Positions 47,771-60,477 of a stretch of 64,000 nt of DNA are shown here, in pieces. Position 1 is the first letter of the stretch. The number at the start of each line of letters is the position of its first letter. Source of the DNA: Cryptomeria japonica. Taxonomy: Eukaryota; Streptophyta; Pinopsida; Cupressales; Cupressaceae. The stretch is from NCBI RefSeq assembly GCF_030272615.1, contig NC_081412.1:673949823-674013822 (forward strand). The letters are read 5' to 3'. The translations under genes and the position numbers were made by a program. A model generated the notes under the pieces. It did no database searches. It was not told the origin of the DNA and worked only from the letters and a program-made list of their open reading frames with translations.

Positions 47771-49879
47771 TATGTTTAATAACATCATAAGACCGAAAGA
47801 GTCTATGGGACCCAAAGACAACACACAACCTCAATGCATTGAAGACCTATAAAATTTGTAAATCTCTTCTCAAAATCCTGCCATTTGCATTTTTTGTCCA
47901 GCCTTACCTCCTCAAAAAAGATACTTAAATTTTGTCAATATATTTAAACAAGATACTTAAAATGTCAATACACTTGATTAAGATACCTAGTTTGGTAGTC
48001 TATGTATGGCTAGACACTTTTAGTTTACACCAATATACTTAATTCTAAAGCCATCTCCAAAGGCTCAACAATAACCATCAATAAGAAATGGCTTAAATCA
48101 CACACACTGAGCTTAAAAGTGTTAAATACTTAGAGTTGACTAACATTTTCTAGGCTTAATATGTTGCTTAATAAATGTTGTCATGCTAAGAATACACTTC
48201 TATTCTTAACAGTGTTGAACACTAGGACTTGACTAACACCCTCTAAACTTAATATATTGCGTGTGTGTTGTTTAAGGTTGGCCCAACAACAACTGCATCA
48301 TTGGTCAAAGTAAAAGAAACACCAGATGCCCCATCAATCATATTGAACACCTCTGCAATCACAACTTTTGTAGCCACCTCTAACATGATAGAAGCACCAT
48401 AATCTTCCACATAGTCAACCTCTATAGGAGCTATGACAAATAACCTTCTTTGGTACAATAAACTCCTTAAAATTGTTAATCAGTAAGAAAAAACCAGTCC
48501 CATAGCCAACTAAAACCTCACTCACATGCAAATGAGTAAAAACTCCCTATCTAGGTTGCATCCGAAAAATAAACTCTTCTAAGAAATCAAAGCCCAAACA
48601 ATTCAAGAAAAAACAAGAAGACCACTAGAAGGTAAGTCCATGTGGTGCAAGCAAAGAAAAATAAAGCAACAGGACCACTAGTCGTGACCAAGAGAAGGGA
48701 ATCCCTAATGCTATGCCCTCTCCATCATCCTCAGAATTAAGTCTTCCTTTGCGCTTTTGCTCCTTCCTCAAGCCCTAGCTTCTTTTTCTCTCCCACCTCT
48801 CTCTTTTCAAAATAATATAGGCAAATTTTTATTTTTATTTTTTATGAATAGGTATTTCCATTTAATTATATATAAAAGAGTACACTATTTAAAGGTGGAA
48901 GGAATAAATCAACTCCTCGAAAGTCAATTCTTTTGATTTCATTTTTATTTATTTCGAATCTTTTATTTTGTTTGAAAAATATTTAATAATTCTTTAATTT
49001 TATTTAATAATTATTATATTTTATTATAAAAATATTATATTATTATTATTTTCATTGTAAATATATTTTTCAATTACAAATTAAAAAAACAATGTAAATA
49101 AATGAAATAAATTATTTATAAATAAAATAAAATAATTAGAATGGTTCATGGCATAGTGATATGATTAAATCAGGTCATTATTGTTGTAGTCATTATGGTT
49201 CAAATTTGGGCCATTGTGATTTTCTTTGACTTCCAAACTCTCCTTGAGGTATGAGATCTCCTATTTATGGCTTCATTTGAGTCAGTTCAAACTAAAAAAT
49301 CTCATGCTACCAATAAAAAATAATAATAATAATTTTTAAATAACTCAAAATTGATCTAAAATAAAATAAAAATCAAATGACATTATAAAACAATTTGGAA
49401 ACTAAATAAAATAATTCTTGAAAAGGAAAAAAATAATTCAAAATTGATTATCATTTTTTTAAATAGGTGTATTTAAGATATTTGATTTTGTCAATCCATT
49501 TACTCTTTATATAATAAATAGTACAATAATACATTATATCAATTAAAAAATCATTATATTATAATTTTAGAGTTCATCCACAAATTTGGTTTTGCAAAAC
49601 TCAAGGGTATCCATTCCAACAAATTTTCCTAGGGCACACTCCTCACCTCATCCTTTTTACATGTTGGAGTTTTGTACTCATCAAGACTTGATCCCTAGTA
49701 CACTCATTAAAACCATTGACATTTTATTTTATTTTTATTAATTAAAAATTATTTTATCTATTTAAAAAATATTTTTTATTAAACACAACCACTCTTAAAT
49801 AAATAAAATAATTCAAATCAATATTTCATATATATATATATATATAATATTTTATTATATTGGAAGATAAGTGCCGTAT
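47771..49879. other. AT-rich spacer, no recognised gene
   Basis: A direct repeat TTGACTAACA(C/T)(C/T)(C/T)TCTA lies near 48136 and 48230. A minus frame 48249-48458 has no known motif. An (AT) run lies at 49830-49847. Confidence 0.45.
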
Positions 49880-50145
49880 TGTTGGGAATGTGAAGCCCAA
49901 CACATGACCATTCACCTTCTTCCATTTCTTTGTTTCACAGCTAAATGTGATTGTATAAATAGTTGTGTGCAGTTATGTATGTAGTGTATTTGGAGAATGA
50001 TTAATGACTAGATTTCCTTTCTTGAGAGTGGATGTAGCCTTTATGGTGAACCACTATAATTTTGTGTCTTGTGTCTTTCGTGTCTAATTTTCTTTTTGTT
50101 GTTTTGTATTATTTATATGTTTTTCTCTACTTGGTTAGATTAACA
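49880..50145 (+). repeat. Copia-type 5' LTR
   Basis: Starts TGTTGGGAATGTGAAGCCC, has TATAAATA at 49954, and ends TTAGATTAACA. It is followed at 50148 by TGGTATTAGAGCC, one transition from the canonical copia primer site. 266 bp. No partner LTR was found. Confidence 0.75.
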
Positions 50146-51140
50146 ATTGGTATTAGAGCCACGATTGCCCTAAGCAAAGAAGGAAGAACAAGATGATGAC
50201 ATTGATTTTGTTATTGAAGAATTTATTGACAATTTGGATCCGACCGAAGAGAAGGACACTGAAGCGAGTGAAGAAGAGCTTAAAGAAGATGAAACATATG
50301 ATGTCGAAAAATATGAAGAAGAGAAAATTACAAGGCTGAAGGAGGAGAATTTCTTACTCATGGATCTATTGTATTTTATGGAGGATCCCTTGGCAAGAAT
50401 TTTGGAGAGTGAGGCTATCAAAAGTCTAAGCGAAAAAGAATTGATGAAAATCTTGTAATAGCTCTTGAAAATAATCATAATAGTTTAAAAGCAAAAAAAT
50501 TATTGGCTCTTCAAGAAGATTTGTAGAATTCTCTCTTGAGAGAATCTGAGCTTCAGGTCAAACTGAAAAAATGTGGAGAAACAATTGACGGATAGAGAAA
50601 TTTTATCAAAGAAATTATCCATTAAATATATAAAGGTGGAGCAGAAGTTACGTGAGATTTTGGTTGTTGGTTCTCACTGATTCGAAGATGAAGGCAGGTG
50701 GCAACGAGTCCGTGGGAGAAGATGAACATGCTTTGGAGAGCGATGTGTTGAGTTTTGTGTTGCCCCCGAGAGAACAGCGACAAGGGCTATGAAAATAAAG
50801 TCGCTTGAAAAGGCCAGGGAGCTTGCCAAGGGGAACATAGTTTATGTGAATTTGGAGCCTAGTGATTGTCACGGTGATGTTGGCACGGTTTCCCAAACCA
50901 GAGCAACCCTTTTGCATAATTCTCCTAGGAATTTGAAGTCTGAGAAGACTATGTTTGAGGTGCGTATAAGGGGAGAGCAAAACAAAATGGGTGGAGAGCA
51001 TGACAATTCTGTGAGTGATGTGAAAATGGGTAAAAAGAGACAAAGAGTCGTAGTTAAGGAAGGTCAAAAGTCGAGAAGTAAGCTCAAGTCACATGCTTCC
51101 CTCTATTTCTTCATTCCTCGCGTGTGTGTCTCCATCCAAT
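50146..51140 (+). pseudogene. Remnant interior after the LTR (possible gag or captured sequence)
   Basis: A degraded frame begins DDDIDFVIEEFIDNL and continues acidic and coiled-coil-like (EEEKITRLKEENFLLMDLLY) to TAA 50458. It is followed by stops, then a second frame at 50789-51142 (KIKSLEKARELAKGNIVYVN, then a basic stretch with GKKRQRVVV). Neither has zinc knuckle, protease or polymerase motifs. Their position after a primer site suggests element interior, but the product is unknown. Confidence 0.4.
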
Positions 51141-51289
51141 AATGACTTGCCCATTTTGCATAGATCGAGTTGACATAAATTGTAATAATTAAAATAAATA
51201 TTGCCACCATATAACCCAAAAAAAAAATTCTCTGCTTAACTTTTGTTAGTCCGTTAACTGACATATCAGACCTTTTTTCTGACGTAGTT

Positions 51290-52860
51290 TATTTTTATTT
51301 AAAAAAATTATATATTATTTATAAAAAAAATCATTTCTTCTATTATAATTGTATATCTAAAGTCATGTTGTAAAGGGATTCACAATGAATAAGTAAAAAA
51401 AAATAGACTTATTGTCATGTTGACAAGGATATCAAATCGGAATGCTGTTTTTCATTGTCCAGTTTATTTATTGTGGGCATAATTTTTTTTTTTTTTTTAA
51501 CTCATTATTATTATGGATAAGAGAAAAAAATTGAAGTATAAGATTTGATTGATATAGTCTTTTGTTTCACAAACATTTTTAGTTTGTCTATTGGTGAAGT
51601 TGAATGATTCTTCATGAATTCACCGCAATCCTTGAATCTTAATCACAAAGATTTCAGCCTAGAGACTTATTTTAACCTAAAAGATTTCAATATCATTTAA
51701 ACCAAATTTATGAATAAAATTCTCCATCGAATGAAAAAAGATTTATTCTATTATATATTATATTTCCTCTGAAAACATAAACAAACATCACAATCTGGAT
51801 GTGCAGACATTTGGGAACCTACCTCCCTTTTCTTCAGTATAAAATAAATCCTTAATGGAACATGGTAAAAATTACCCGCCATTGGACCGTGAGACCATTT
51901 TATGAGTAGATACGTCTTTAATTAGAAACCAAAAAAAATAAAATCTACTTTCCCCAATCACAGTTGGAATGGGCAATGAAAAATGCACATAAAAGAAACA
52001 CAGATTTATGTGTCCCTTGTATAAAGTAAATTTTATCTGTCTACATAACCATCCCTTGTATAAAGTGAATTTTTTGTCTACATAACCATGACCTTGTTGG
52101 AGAGTCCCATATCAATTTATCAGTTAATCAACTAAATAACTTCCAAAAAGATGTTGGAATAAACAATAATTTCTCCCCTGTTTGTTTGCTGCAGACCGAC
52201 TTAGTCACTGTCAGAAGAGGACAATCTGATCTGTTTGCTATCTGATTCGTCCTCATTTTCATTGCCACGATCTGATTTGTCTGTTAGCTGTATACAATTT
52301 GATTTGTTCTTATATTTATTGTCTGGCGTAGGGAACATTGTATGCTCTGTTTTGTCTCAAAACTCCACCATCCCTGTTCACCGACTGTAGTGTATTAATC
52401 GCCTTGACACTACATTTGTATTGTTGCATATAAAAATGTCTCTCTGCAACACCGTTATGTAATCTTTTGGAATAGAGATTTGAGCATTGAAGAGAACTCT
52501 ATAGAGTTCCATTTGCGTATCTCATATTATTTATATGTGTTGTCTTTTTTCGTTTAGATGCTCTGTTTTCTTTTATTTCAGTACTCTGTTTTACTATGAC
52601 GTCCTTGCCTCCTTCAAAAGATACACAAGAAAATTCAAAACTATTTATTATAACTAAATAATTTCCGACCAAACTAATAAATAGAAATTTATAAACTGAA
52701 AGAAGGGAAGGAAGGCTATTTGTCAGCCTGAGGTCACCTAAACTTGTTGGAAAAGTACCCAGAAAAAGAAAACCCTGACGAAGGAAACTTCCGCATCACT
52801 TTAATCAATCTTTAATTTGAGACACTAAAAATACTACAAATTTGTGCAGTTTTTGGGTAG
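51290..52860. repeat. TNL-linked duplicated block, copy 2 (right part)
   Basis: Aligns with 31420-33150: GATTTGATTGATA, TTACCC(G/A)CCATTGGACCGT-like, AATCTACTTTCC, AACTAAATAACTTC, then CACCTAAACTTG and GGAAACTTCCG. It is interrupted by a solo LTR at 52152-52616. A small tandem duplication of CCCTTGTATAAAGT(A/G)AATTTT (52014, 52054) lies inside. Confidence 0.7.
52152..52616 (+). repeat. Solo LTR with 5-bp target-site duplication
   Basis: TGTTGGAATAAAC...CTCCTTCA, 465 bp, flanked by AAAGA at 52147-52151 and 52617-52621. It starts TG, ends CA, and has TATAAAA at 52429. No primer site or coding is attached, so it is the product of LTR-LTR recombination. Removing it restores continuity of the duplicated block. 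Confidence 0.88.
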
Positions 52861-53126
52861 TCTTTACGGCTATGCTTTCAGATACGTATAATGACAGTAG
52901 TGGAGGAAAATAGCTTTAGTTGTACCAGACCACTCGTTTAGTCCACTCAATAATACAACCAAAATTAATTTAGCTAAATAGTTATTTTGATATCTAATTT
53001 AATTTAACCTTATTAGGTTTGAGTATCAATGTTTTCAATTATTATCCATTTTATAGGAATTTTTTCAAATATATAAATTGTTTAGGAAGACATTTCAAAA
53101 TAATCAGAAAAAGTTTCATTAGAAGT

Positions 53127-54587
53127 TGTAGACATATAAAAATGACCATATTCATTTTATTCTCATTCCTCTACTTAGTTAAATCTAATTTAACTAAATC
53201 ACCCACATTCTTCTATTTTAAATTAAATAAATTATTTAATTTATTTAGTTAAATTCACTTAACCTCTTTCATATCATTTAATTAAATAAATCATTTTATT
53301 TAATTAAATCTCTTCTTCTAACTTTTTAATTAAATTACATTTAATTAATAAGTTTACCCCAAATTGAATAAATCTAATTTATTTAATTTCACAAATTACA
53401 ACCAATTGAAATAAAGCAATTTATTTTAATTAAATCCTATTATCCCTCACCCACTTGCATTTTCCTACATCTCCCACTTGCCTCCCTAAACCCCCTTCTA
53501 GATTCTTGTAATCCTAAATCAATTAGCCTAACCCATCTCCTAAATATTGTCACATCCTTAAACGAAGGGAAGTCACTTCTCAAACCCTCAAAGTCTTTGG
53601 AAACCATTAAAGGCTTCATGTCCTCAACAAGATAACTTGTTGAATACCCCCAAACTTGGAAGGACTCTTACAAGTGTGTCCCCAAAGTCTCCCAAACCAT
53701 TAATGGTTAACTCAACCCTCTTACATGGTTAGAGATTTTTTGACTAACTTAACCTCCATCTAACTCATGTGTCTCCTCAAGCACTTATTGCTTTGACCAT
53801 GGTTATCTCTTTAACCTTTGCACAAGACTTTATCCTTTGGGTAAAAGCTTTATCCAATGGGTAACCCTAACCTAACCTTAACACTTACCTCCTAAGGTAA
53901 CCATGAGGTCTTCTCAAGCATTTAATGCTTCTTACATCTCCTCTCAACCAGCCTTATGTTGACAATTGTCACCATTTCATTGGTGCCAATTGTAAACATG
54001 GATTGACAACTTTCAAACTTGACCATTGACTAACTCTTTCAATCTTGGCCATCCATTGCCCTATTTTTGCTATAAATAGAGCTCTCATCCCTCCATTTTA
54101 TGGATCCATGCAAGCTTTTAGTATCTCATTTATGCTCAATTCTATCAATACATTTTAGCCTCTCTTTTCACAATAGAAATTAATCTAAATAAGCATTTTT
54201 AGAATATTTTCCTTATTATTAGCTTAAATCTTTAACTAGTATATCATGTTAGGATAGTATTGCTACTAATCTTGTCATCTTATAATCTAGTTTATTGCAT
54301 TTCCTAAATCATGCATAGATAGGATGCATTTTCATGTTAAAACCAATCAAAAGCATCCCTCGTTCTTGCATTTGTTATCATAAGCTACTTTTCTCAGTGA
54401 TCTGAGAGAAAAGACATTGGCTTGAGGGACCTTGTGAGATAGAGAACCATGGAACCAACCTTGGGAAATTGAGTCATTCTTCATGACTCCATAACTTGCA
54501 CCAAGAAATATTGTGGGTGTCTGAACAAGTTCTTTGAGACCACCTTTTCACATTTTGAGTTTCATTGACCCGCTTTTCCCATACACA
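53127..54587 (+). repeat. 5' LTR of gypsy element B
   Basis: Starts TGTAGACATATAAA and ends CCCATACACA, 1461 bp. TATA box TATAAATA at 54071. Alignable with LTR A over the AT-rich start and 53450-53970; the R/U5 part is diverged. Confidence 0.75.
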
Positions 54588-54591
54588 TTTA

Positions 54592-54609
54592 TGGCGCCCA
54601 CCATGGGGC
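54592..54609 (+). promoter_or_regulatory. Gypsy primer-binding site
   Basis: TGGCGCCCACCATGGGGC starts four bases after the LTR. TGGCGCCCACC-GTGGGG-type sites are common in plant gypsy elements. Confidence 0.85.
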
Positions 54610-54715
54610 ATTTCCCCATTAATCAAATCGGTTTTTAAAAATAGTCATTTTGCAGGTATGCGGGAAACAAGCATCAGTGCGTAGGGGGCATCCCTTAGCA
54701 CATACGGTTAATTTT

Positions 54716-56960
54716 CCAGCGCATCTGACTCCCTGATTAGCACGTGAAGTCATTACCTTAGCACGTCATTTTCACTAACACTTTCCTGTAGGTCTTGGCA
54801 TGGAAGGAGAAAAATAGAATAGCATGTCTGAAAAATAGATTGGCACATCGGGTCTGTCCGAGAGCACATCACCATCATCCTATAGCGCGGGAAGTTCTAA
54901 CCTTAGCACGTCATTTTCACTAACACTTTCTTGTAGGTCTCAAATAGGAGAAAAATATAGAATAGCGCGTCTGAAAAATAGTTTAGCGCGTCGGGCTTAT
55001 CCTAAAGTGTATTTGGATTACAGTGTAGCTCGTACAGTTTGTTCTGTAGCTCATCACAGATAGAGGCAAAAAAAATAAAATAAAATAAAATAAAAGCTAT
55101 AACCGAGTGCGAAATTAGACTTGTTGAAGTCCACATTTGTCTAACAATTTTTCTTGATATTTTGCATGTTTCTAACAATTTTCTTGCAGATAGGAGCTCC
55201 ATATTTTAGGATCATTAAGATAGTTTAAAGTTTTTACTAACTTAGATAAGTTAGTTAAAATTTGAACTTTTTAAAAAAATTTCTTTAAATTGAACTCACA
55301 TTTCATTTGGGATACCTAAAAAGAATCACAATGAAAATATTTCTTGCTTTCATAGGAGAGAAACTTTTCTTTTTTGGTTATTAAAAGGAACAAGACAAAA
55401 CTTTTATTTTTGCAAGCAAAAACTAAAAAGAACCTCACCATCCTTTGGTGCATAAAATGATCAATTTAAATTTTTTGCAAGGAAAAAGAACCTCACTTTA
55501 AAGTTTGATTCACAATCAAAGAGGGAAGGTCTTCCCCTTTGGATCGATTTCTTTCGTTGACCAAACATCGAAGTTTGCTTTGTTGACCCGGTTATTTTCC
55601 TAGATTAGAAAAACCATTGCTTTGAAGGAAATAAAAGGAACACCATCTTTTCATGGAGCAACATCTCCATATAGATCAGAAAAACATTGACTTGACAGAT
55701 AAAAAGAACACTTGTTTGCCTTGCCTCGAAAGTGGAAGGTATATGCTCTCCCCTTAACTGGGTGATCAAAAAGCCAAACCACTCTTACGCTTTCAATCAT
55801 ATTGCAATAAATCCTTTAGCAGGCCTGCCCTCCCGAGGAGTAATAACTCTTAGCCTTTTTGGCCGGTGAGAGGGGAATGACCTAAGTAGGAAACAACTTT
55901 GAAGCCAAGTGTTCCAACCCACTATAATCAAAAGTGAAAAGTGACGAAAGTCCTTTTCAATGGTTGCACGTAGCGATTAGCCTTCCCCCAGTATCCTTGT
56001 GATATGTAAAGCCTTTGTTCTAAAGGTTGGGAAGCCTCTTGAGGGAGTTTATCACTTACGGCCGAACATGAAGCTTGATTACGAACCTTAGCATAGAAAC
56101 TTTGAGCCGAGTTAGTAACCAGACATTTGTAATATCATAGTGCAAGGGTGGGGAAGAACCCACCCCCAAGATTACTCACCATATATCTCCCAAGATAACT
56201 ACTCAATTGTGAAGCAATTCACTTTGAGTTAATTTTTGGCAAAAGGCAAAAAAATGGGCACCCCCTAGGGGGTGACACAACTATTTGAGCTAACGGAGTA
56301 TCGAGACTAGTGGGCTATGATATTACCTATGACCTTTGAATAAAGAGTCTGATTGAACTGCATGTTGTATCCAAACCTATTGAAACATTGGGGATTTGAA
56401 CACATCCTTGCAAAACATACACTTATTGTTTAGATTAAGCAAAATGGTTGTCTCTTTGGTACTGTGTCTTCATTTGTTACTTCAGAAAATCATCCCTCAA
56501 CATTAAAAACTCAAGACAAAAATCCAAAATTGTAGCAAAACAACCAAGTCAATATTTCAAGGCGGCTTAGCACATAAGAGCAACCTCTTAGCGCATAGGA
56601 ACTATCTTTTAGCGCATTAAACCTTTTTCTTAGCACGTCAGGTCTTAACAACAGCGCTTCACCAGAAATGGAAAATAAGCAATATCAGTTAAAAACATTT
56701 TGATAAACAGTTTAGCGCGTGGAAGCATTAGCTTAGCACGTAGGAGCCAAACCTTAGCGCGTAGGATCTAACAGTCAGCACGTAGAAGGACCATATTAGC
56801 ACGTGATCTTTTAAGCAAAATAGAAACCCAGTTAAACCATTCAAACCAGTTAGCGGGTAGCAGGGGGCAACATAGCGTGTGTGGTCTTTTCATTAGCGCT
56901 TTGAGAAATATTTGTAGCACGTCGCGTCTCTGTTTTAGTGCGTGGCCGAAACCAAAAAAA
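54716..56960 (+). repeat. Array of TTAGCGCGT-type motifs in the leader of element B
   Basis: At least 25 copies of (T/A)TAGC(G/A)CGT or its CpG-decay variants (TTAGCACGT, TAGCATGT, TAGCGCAT) occur in two clusters, 54716-55045 and 56568-56945, mostly spaced 15-40 bases. The first cluster includes a 145-bp tandem duplication (54758 and 54903, both TTAGCACGTCATTTTCACTA). The array sits in the untranslated leader between primer site and gag. It has no coding potential. Confidence 0.75.
55046..56567 (+). other. Leader of element B between the two motif clusters
   Basis: Non-coding. AT-rich with Lys/Thr-like short strings and nothing recognisable. A long 5' leader is normal in Tat-type elements. 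Confidence 0.5.
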
Positions 56961-57404
56961 TAGGGGGAAAAACAGATGACAAATTTGGAAATTTTGAAAC
57001 TTTCCTTCATCAGTCTGAACTTCATCAAACAGAAAAACAAAAATAGAGTATCAAAAGCTATTTCTAAAAACAAAATTCCATCCAACAAAGTTGTCTAAAA
57101 TCTAAAACTAGTCACAAGATAAACATATCTCTCCTATCAAAATCAGAAAATATCATCACAAGTGGCAATCAGGTCCTTTACATCAAACAGATTTTCCATC
57201 CCAAAACACACTTGTTTTAAAAACTCCAAGTTGTTAAATCAAGTTTCCATATTGGGAAAGCTTATATTCCATATCATTTGACACACTTTGTTGTGAGGGG
57301 GCATCTAAACCTTAATTTTGATAAAAGTAAAACTTGAGTTTCCAAAAAACAAGATAAACTGAATCCAAACCAAATCAAAAGGAACCTATTTAAATCACTT
57401 GTGC

Positions 57405-58831
57405 ATGACTAATCCTCATATTCTGAGAAGAAAAAATATTTATCATAACACTAAGTTGAAGAAACAGCAACCGAGTTCTTTGAAACTTGCCAAAAGAAAT
57501 AAATTTTTATACATCAATCATCAACTCTTCAAATCTCATCAAACATTCCTTCGTCATATACGCTTATATCTTCAAAACCAAACAAACGAGTTTGACAAGG
57601 AACCATTGAGAAGTAGAGCATTCTGTCAAAAATCAGCATTTAGTCAACACCTAAATCAAGGAGGAAAGATCAATCCATCATTCTTTCATGAAGAGTGTAT
57701 CACTTATAACATACCCCAATTTGAACCACCAACCCTAGAACAAAACATTGAAGAAGAGTCCGTTCCCTTTGTCACAGAAAGATTTGACTAGACCCCTACT
57801 ATTACTCACTCTCAGAAAAACAAACAAAGTGAAATGCAGCCGGAATCCAGTATGAATCAGAGATTATCAAATCCAGTCGAGCGTCCAAATCTTGAGGACA
57901 CTGAAATTTCTGAAGAACTTCTTCAAGAATGTCAAGAAAGTGCTTCTTTTCAAAAACTTGTAGAAAAACTCATCGAAAATGACAAGGAAAAATATCTCCT
58001 CATGCTCACAAGTAAGGGAGTTAAACTTACTGAAGACTTTGACACAGACATTTTTAGAGCAAGGTCTCAACATTACGACTTCCAAGAACAACAAAGAAAG
58101 GAAGAAACCCGTGATCCTGAGCAGGATATCCCTAAACAAAACATCCTCGAGCAGAACATACCATTCCATACACCATTTCAACCTAGAATTAATGCAAGGG
58201 AAGAACTCTTCCCCCAGCAAAATAATGCACCTTTGATTGCTCTCACTCAACAAATGCATATGTTACAAAGACAAATGCAAGACATGCAACAAGGGACAAC
58301 AGTACGGTATTCATTAACAGAAATTTTTCCTTATCCTTTTGACAAATGATTAAACATGATACCTTTTCCCCCAAACTCAGACATTCCAAAATTCGACAAA
58401 TATGATGGAAAAAGTGATCCCCGTGATCATGTATGAGAATTTTGTACCATGAGTCTTGAATTTGCTCATGATGACACCTATTTAATGAGGTTGTTCCCAC
58501 GAAGCTTGGGAGGGAAAACAATGGAATGGTTATCCAAAATCACATCTCCCTTCAGGTCATTCGATGAATTAGTCAACAAATTCATATCTCAATATTCATA
58601 TAACATTCAACACGCTATCACCATGTTAGATGTCTGTAACACCAAATAGAAGAACAATGAAACATTCATGCTATTCCTTCAACGTTGGCAATGAATGGTC
58701 TCAAGATATCCTCGAGAAGTGCCCAAAAAGGAAAAGATGGAGATTTTCATCAACAACTTGAATAGTGAAATGAGTTATATACTCAAACTTCAATGCATAC
58801 CATCTTTTGCAAAATTAATTGAGAATGGCAT
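57405..58831 (+). pseudogene. Gag of gypsy element B, truncated
   Basis: One frame from ATG 57405 runs to 58831 with five stops: TAG 57789, TGA 58347, TGA 58434, TAG 58647 and TGA 58692. The retrotransposon gag core is clear: PKFDKYDGKSDPRDHV, then EFAHDDTYLMRLFPRSLGGK, TMEWLSKI, FDELVNKFISQYSYNIQ, then NLNSEMSYILKLQ. A Gln-rich, coiled-coil-like part (ALTQQMHMLQRQMQDMQQG) precedes it. The end with the zinc knuckle is missing because element C is inserted at 58832. The gag would form the particle shell. Confidence 0.88.
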
Positions 58832-59220
58832 TGTAGCGTCCTAAAATTGTGACACTTGCAATTTCGACCGCATTTGGGTCTTCACGATGGCGACGCAACA
58901 CGAAACCTGAATGGAGACCCCGAAACTTGCTCATGGCACCAAAAACTGCATTTTTCCAGCACCCTGCCTGATCCCTCCTTGCACCCTGCTGTCCTGAGAG
59001 GTGGGACTAGAGCACCCAGCGCCCTGGTCCCTGGCCCTATTTTGGGCCCGGTCTCCTATGGGGCTTCGGGTCTTTTTGTTTGCAAATTGGAAAATAACAT
59101 TTCTTGGTCGGCCTAAGGTCGGGAAAATCAGTCTATCAGCCCTAATTGACAAGTATATAAACTACATTTTCCTCTCCCATTTGGATAGATGGAGGGAAAA
59201 GGCATGGAAACGATACTCAA

Positions 59221-59266
59221 ACATTCAAACATTCAAGCATTCAAGCATTCAAGCATTCCTTCAAGC
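59221..59266 (+). repeat. 10-bp minisatellite in LTR C
   Basis: ACATTCAA(A/G)C repeats about 4.5 times about 65 bases after the TATA box, so probably inside the transcribed R/U5 part. Confidence 0.85.
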
Positions 59267-59651
59267 AATTGATCATTCTAAGTCTCCATTCAAGGCTAAG
59301 TGTTGCATTCAAGACAAGGATTCAACCATTGAAGAGGAGATCACCTACTACATACTACTTACAACATACAAAATACAACAACATCTATACCTTCGCACAT
59401 AAGGATACAAACATCCTTACAACAAGTTACTAGTACTTGTTTTACATTACAATCATTTACATTTACAGCATTTGTCATTTCTTGGTTAATTCCAAAACCG
59501 AGGTTTGACCTAAGGGAAAACCCCTAATCCCTAACCCCCCAATCGTCTTCACTTTTCTGTGTGTAGGTTGCAGGTACGCGGCTGAAATTGAAGATCTGGA
59601 ATCCTTGTGCAGAGACGAACAGATCCCCCTTCGTTTCGCGGATTTTTCGGA

Positions 59652-59681
59652 GGACCGTGTGCACGCCGGGTGCCATCGTCC
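59652..59681 (+). repeat. Hairpin repeat, copy 1 (in LTR C)
   Basis: Outer arms GGACCGTG and CATCGTCC (one mismatch, one G-T) enclose T-GCACGCCGGGTGC. Same 30-base length as the copies at 60448 and 61072. Confidence 0.75.
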
Positions 59682-60050
59682 TGTCAACTTTTGCTCAAAT
59701 TTGCAGGATAGCGCCGTATCGACATTTTACTGCTAATTCCAGGTTCGCAGCTTCATCCTATATCCCTGTCTCAGTTTATAAGCGAATCTTTCTCACTTTT
59801 CATGCATTCCTAGCTTAATCATTCTATCCACATTCTTTACAAAAGAGGGTAGCCTTGCTGTCTTAACCCTTGAAACTCATTTAGAATCTAATCTTGCATT
59901 GTGTGGGATTGGATCTTGTGGGTTTCAACACCTCTTTTGAATGTAAAGTCTCCCCTAAGTGAAAACCACCAACCCTAGTCACCTCCCTTCTCTCTCCTTG
60001 GAGTTGGAAGAGGGGAGAGCAACTAGGGTTCGATTTTCCGCTTTACATTT

Positions 60051-60068
60051 TGGTGAACCCAACGTGAA
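60051..60068 (+). promoter_or_regulatory. Gypsy element C primer-binding site
   Basis: TGGTGAACCCAACGTGAA starts three bases after the LTR. It begins with TGG as a tRNA 3'-end complement should, and closely resembles TGGTGAACCCGACGTG-type plant gypsy sites. Confidence 0.8.
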
Positions 60069-60447
60069 CATCCTTTTTGATTATTCATGGTTAGATCTGA
60101 AAATTGGATTCCTTGATTGCATTTCCATGTTTGATCTTTTGCAAATTTTAGAGGTTAATTGCATAAAAACCCTAAATTTTCTTTTTAGTAATTGAACTTG
60201 TGAAATGTTTAATTGTTAATGCTTGTTTTAGATCTACCCTTCTATTACAAATTATCAATTCATATTTGTGCTTTAATTTTGAAAATTAAGTGGTTAAGTG
60301 TCGAAACCCTAATTTTTGAAACTCTCTTGATTCAACCTTTGTTTGACAATTTCACTGATCAAAACATCTCCAAATCGGCTGTAACTTTGGATTCTGCAAC
60401 AAAATCATAAAATATTTCATCCCTGAAAATTTGGAAAAAAGTTGCGA

Positions 60448-60477
60448 GGACCGTGTGCACTCCGAGCGCCATCATCC
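60448..60477 (+). repeat. Hairpin repeat, copy 2 (leader of element C)
   Basis: Lies in a repeat of about 130 bp that recurs at 61064 (GTTGCGAGGACCGTGTGCAC, then CATTTTTTCCGAAATTTCGG). Arms GGACCGTG and CATCATCC are partly decayed. Confidence 0.8.

Larger units (their letters stand above)
53127..58831 (+). mobile_element. 5' part of Tat-like gypsy element B
   Basis: LTR 53127-54587, primer site at 54592, a 2.8-kb leader with a TTAGCGCGT motif array, then gag. The gag frame is cut at 58831 by element C; the remainder would lie beyond it, outside the window. The LTR shares long blocks with 12177-13000, so A and B are one family. Confidence 0.85.
58832..60047 (+). repeat. 5' LTR of gypsy element C
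   Basis: Starts TGTAGCGTCCTAAAATTG, ends CGCTTTACA, 1216 bp. TATA box TATATAA at 59154-59160. It is GC-richer than its surroundings at 58880-59120 and contains a 10-bp minisatellite and one hairpin repeat. Confidence 0.85.

Noticed and set aside
50234..50458. Acidic coiled-coil frame as a host gene
   Set aside because: It directly follows an LTR and primer site and is broken by stops. Element interior is more likely, though the identity stays open.
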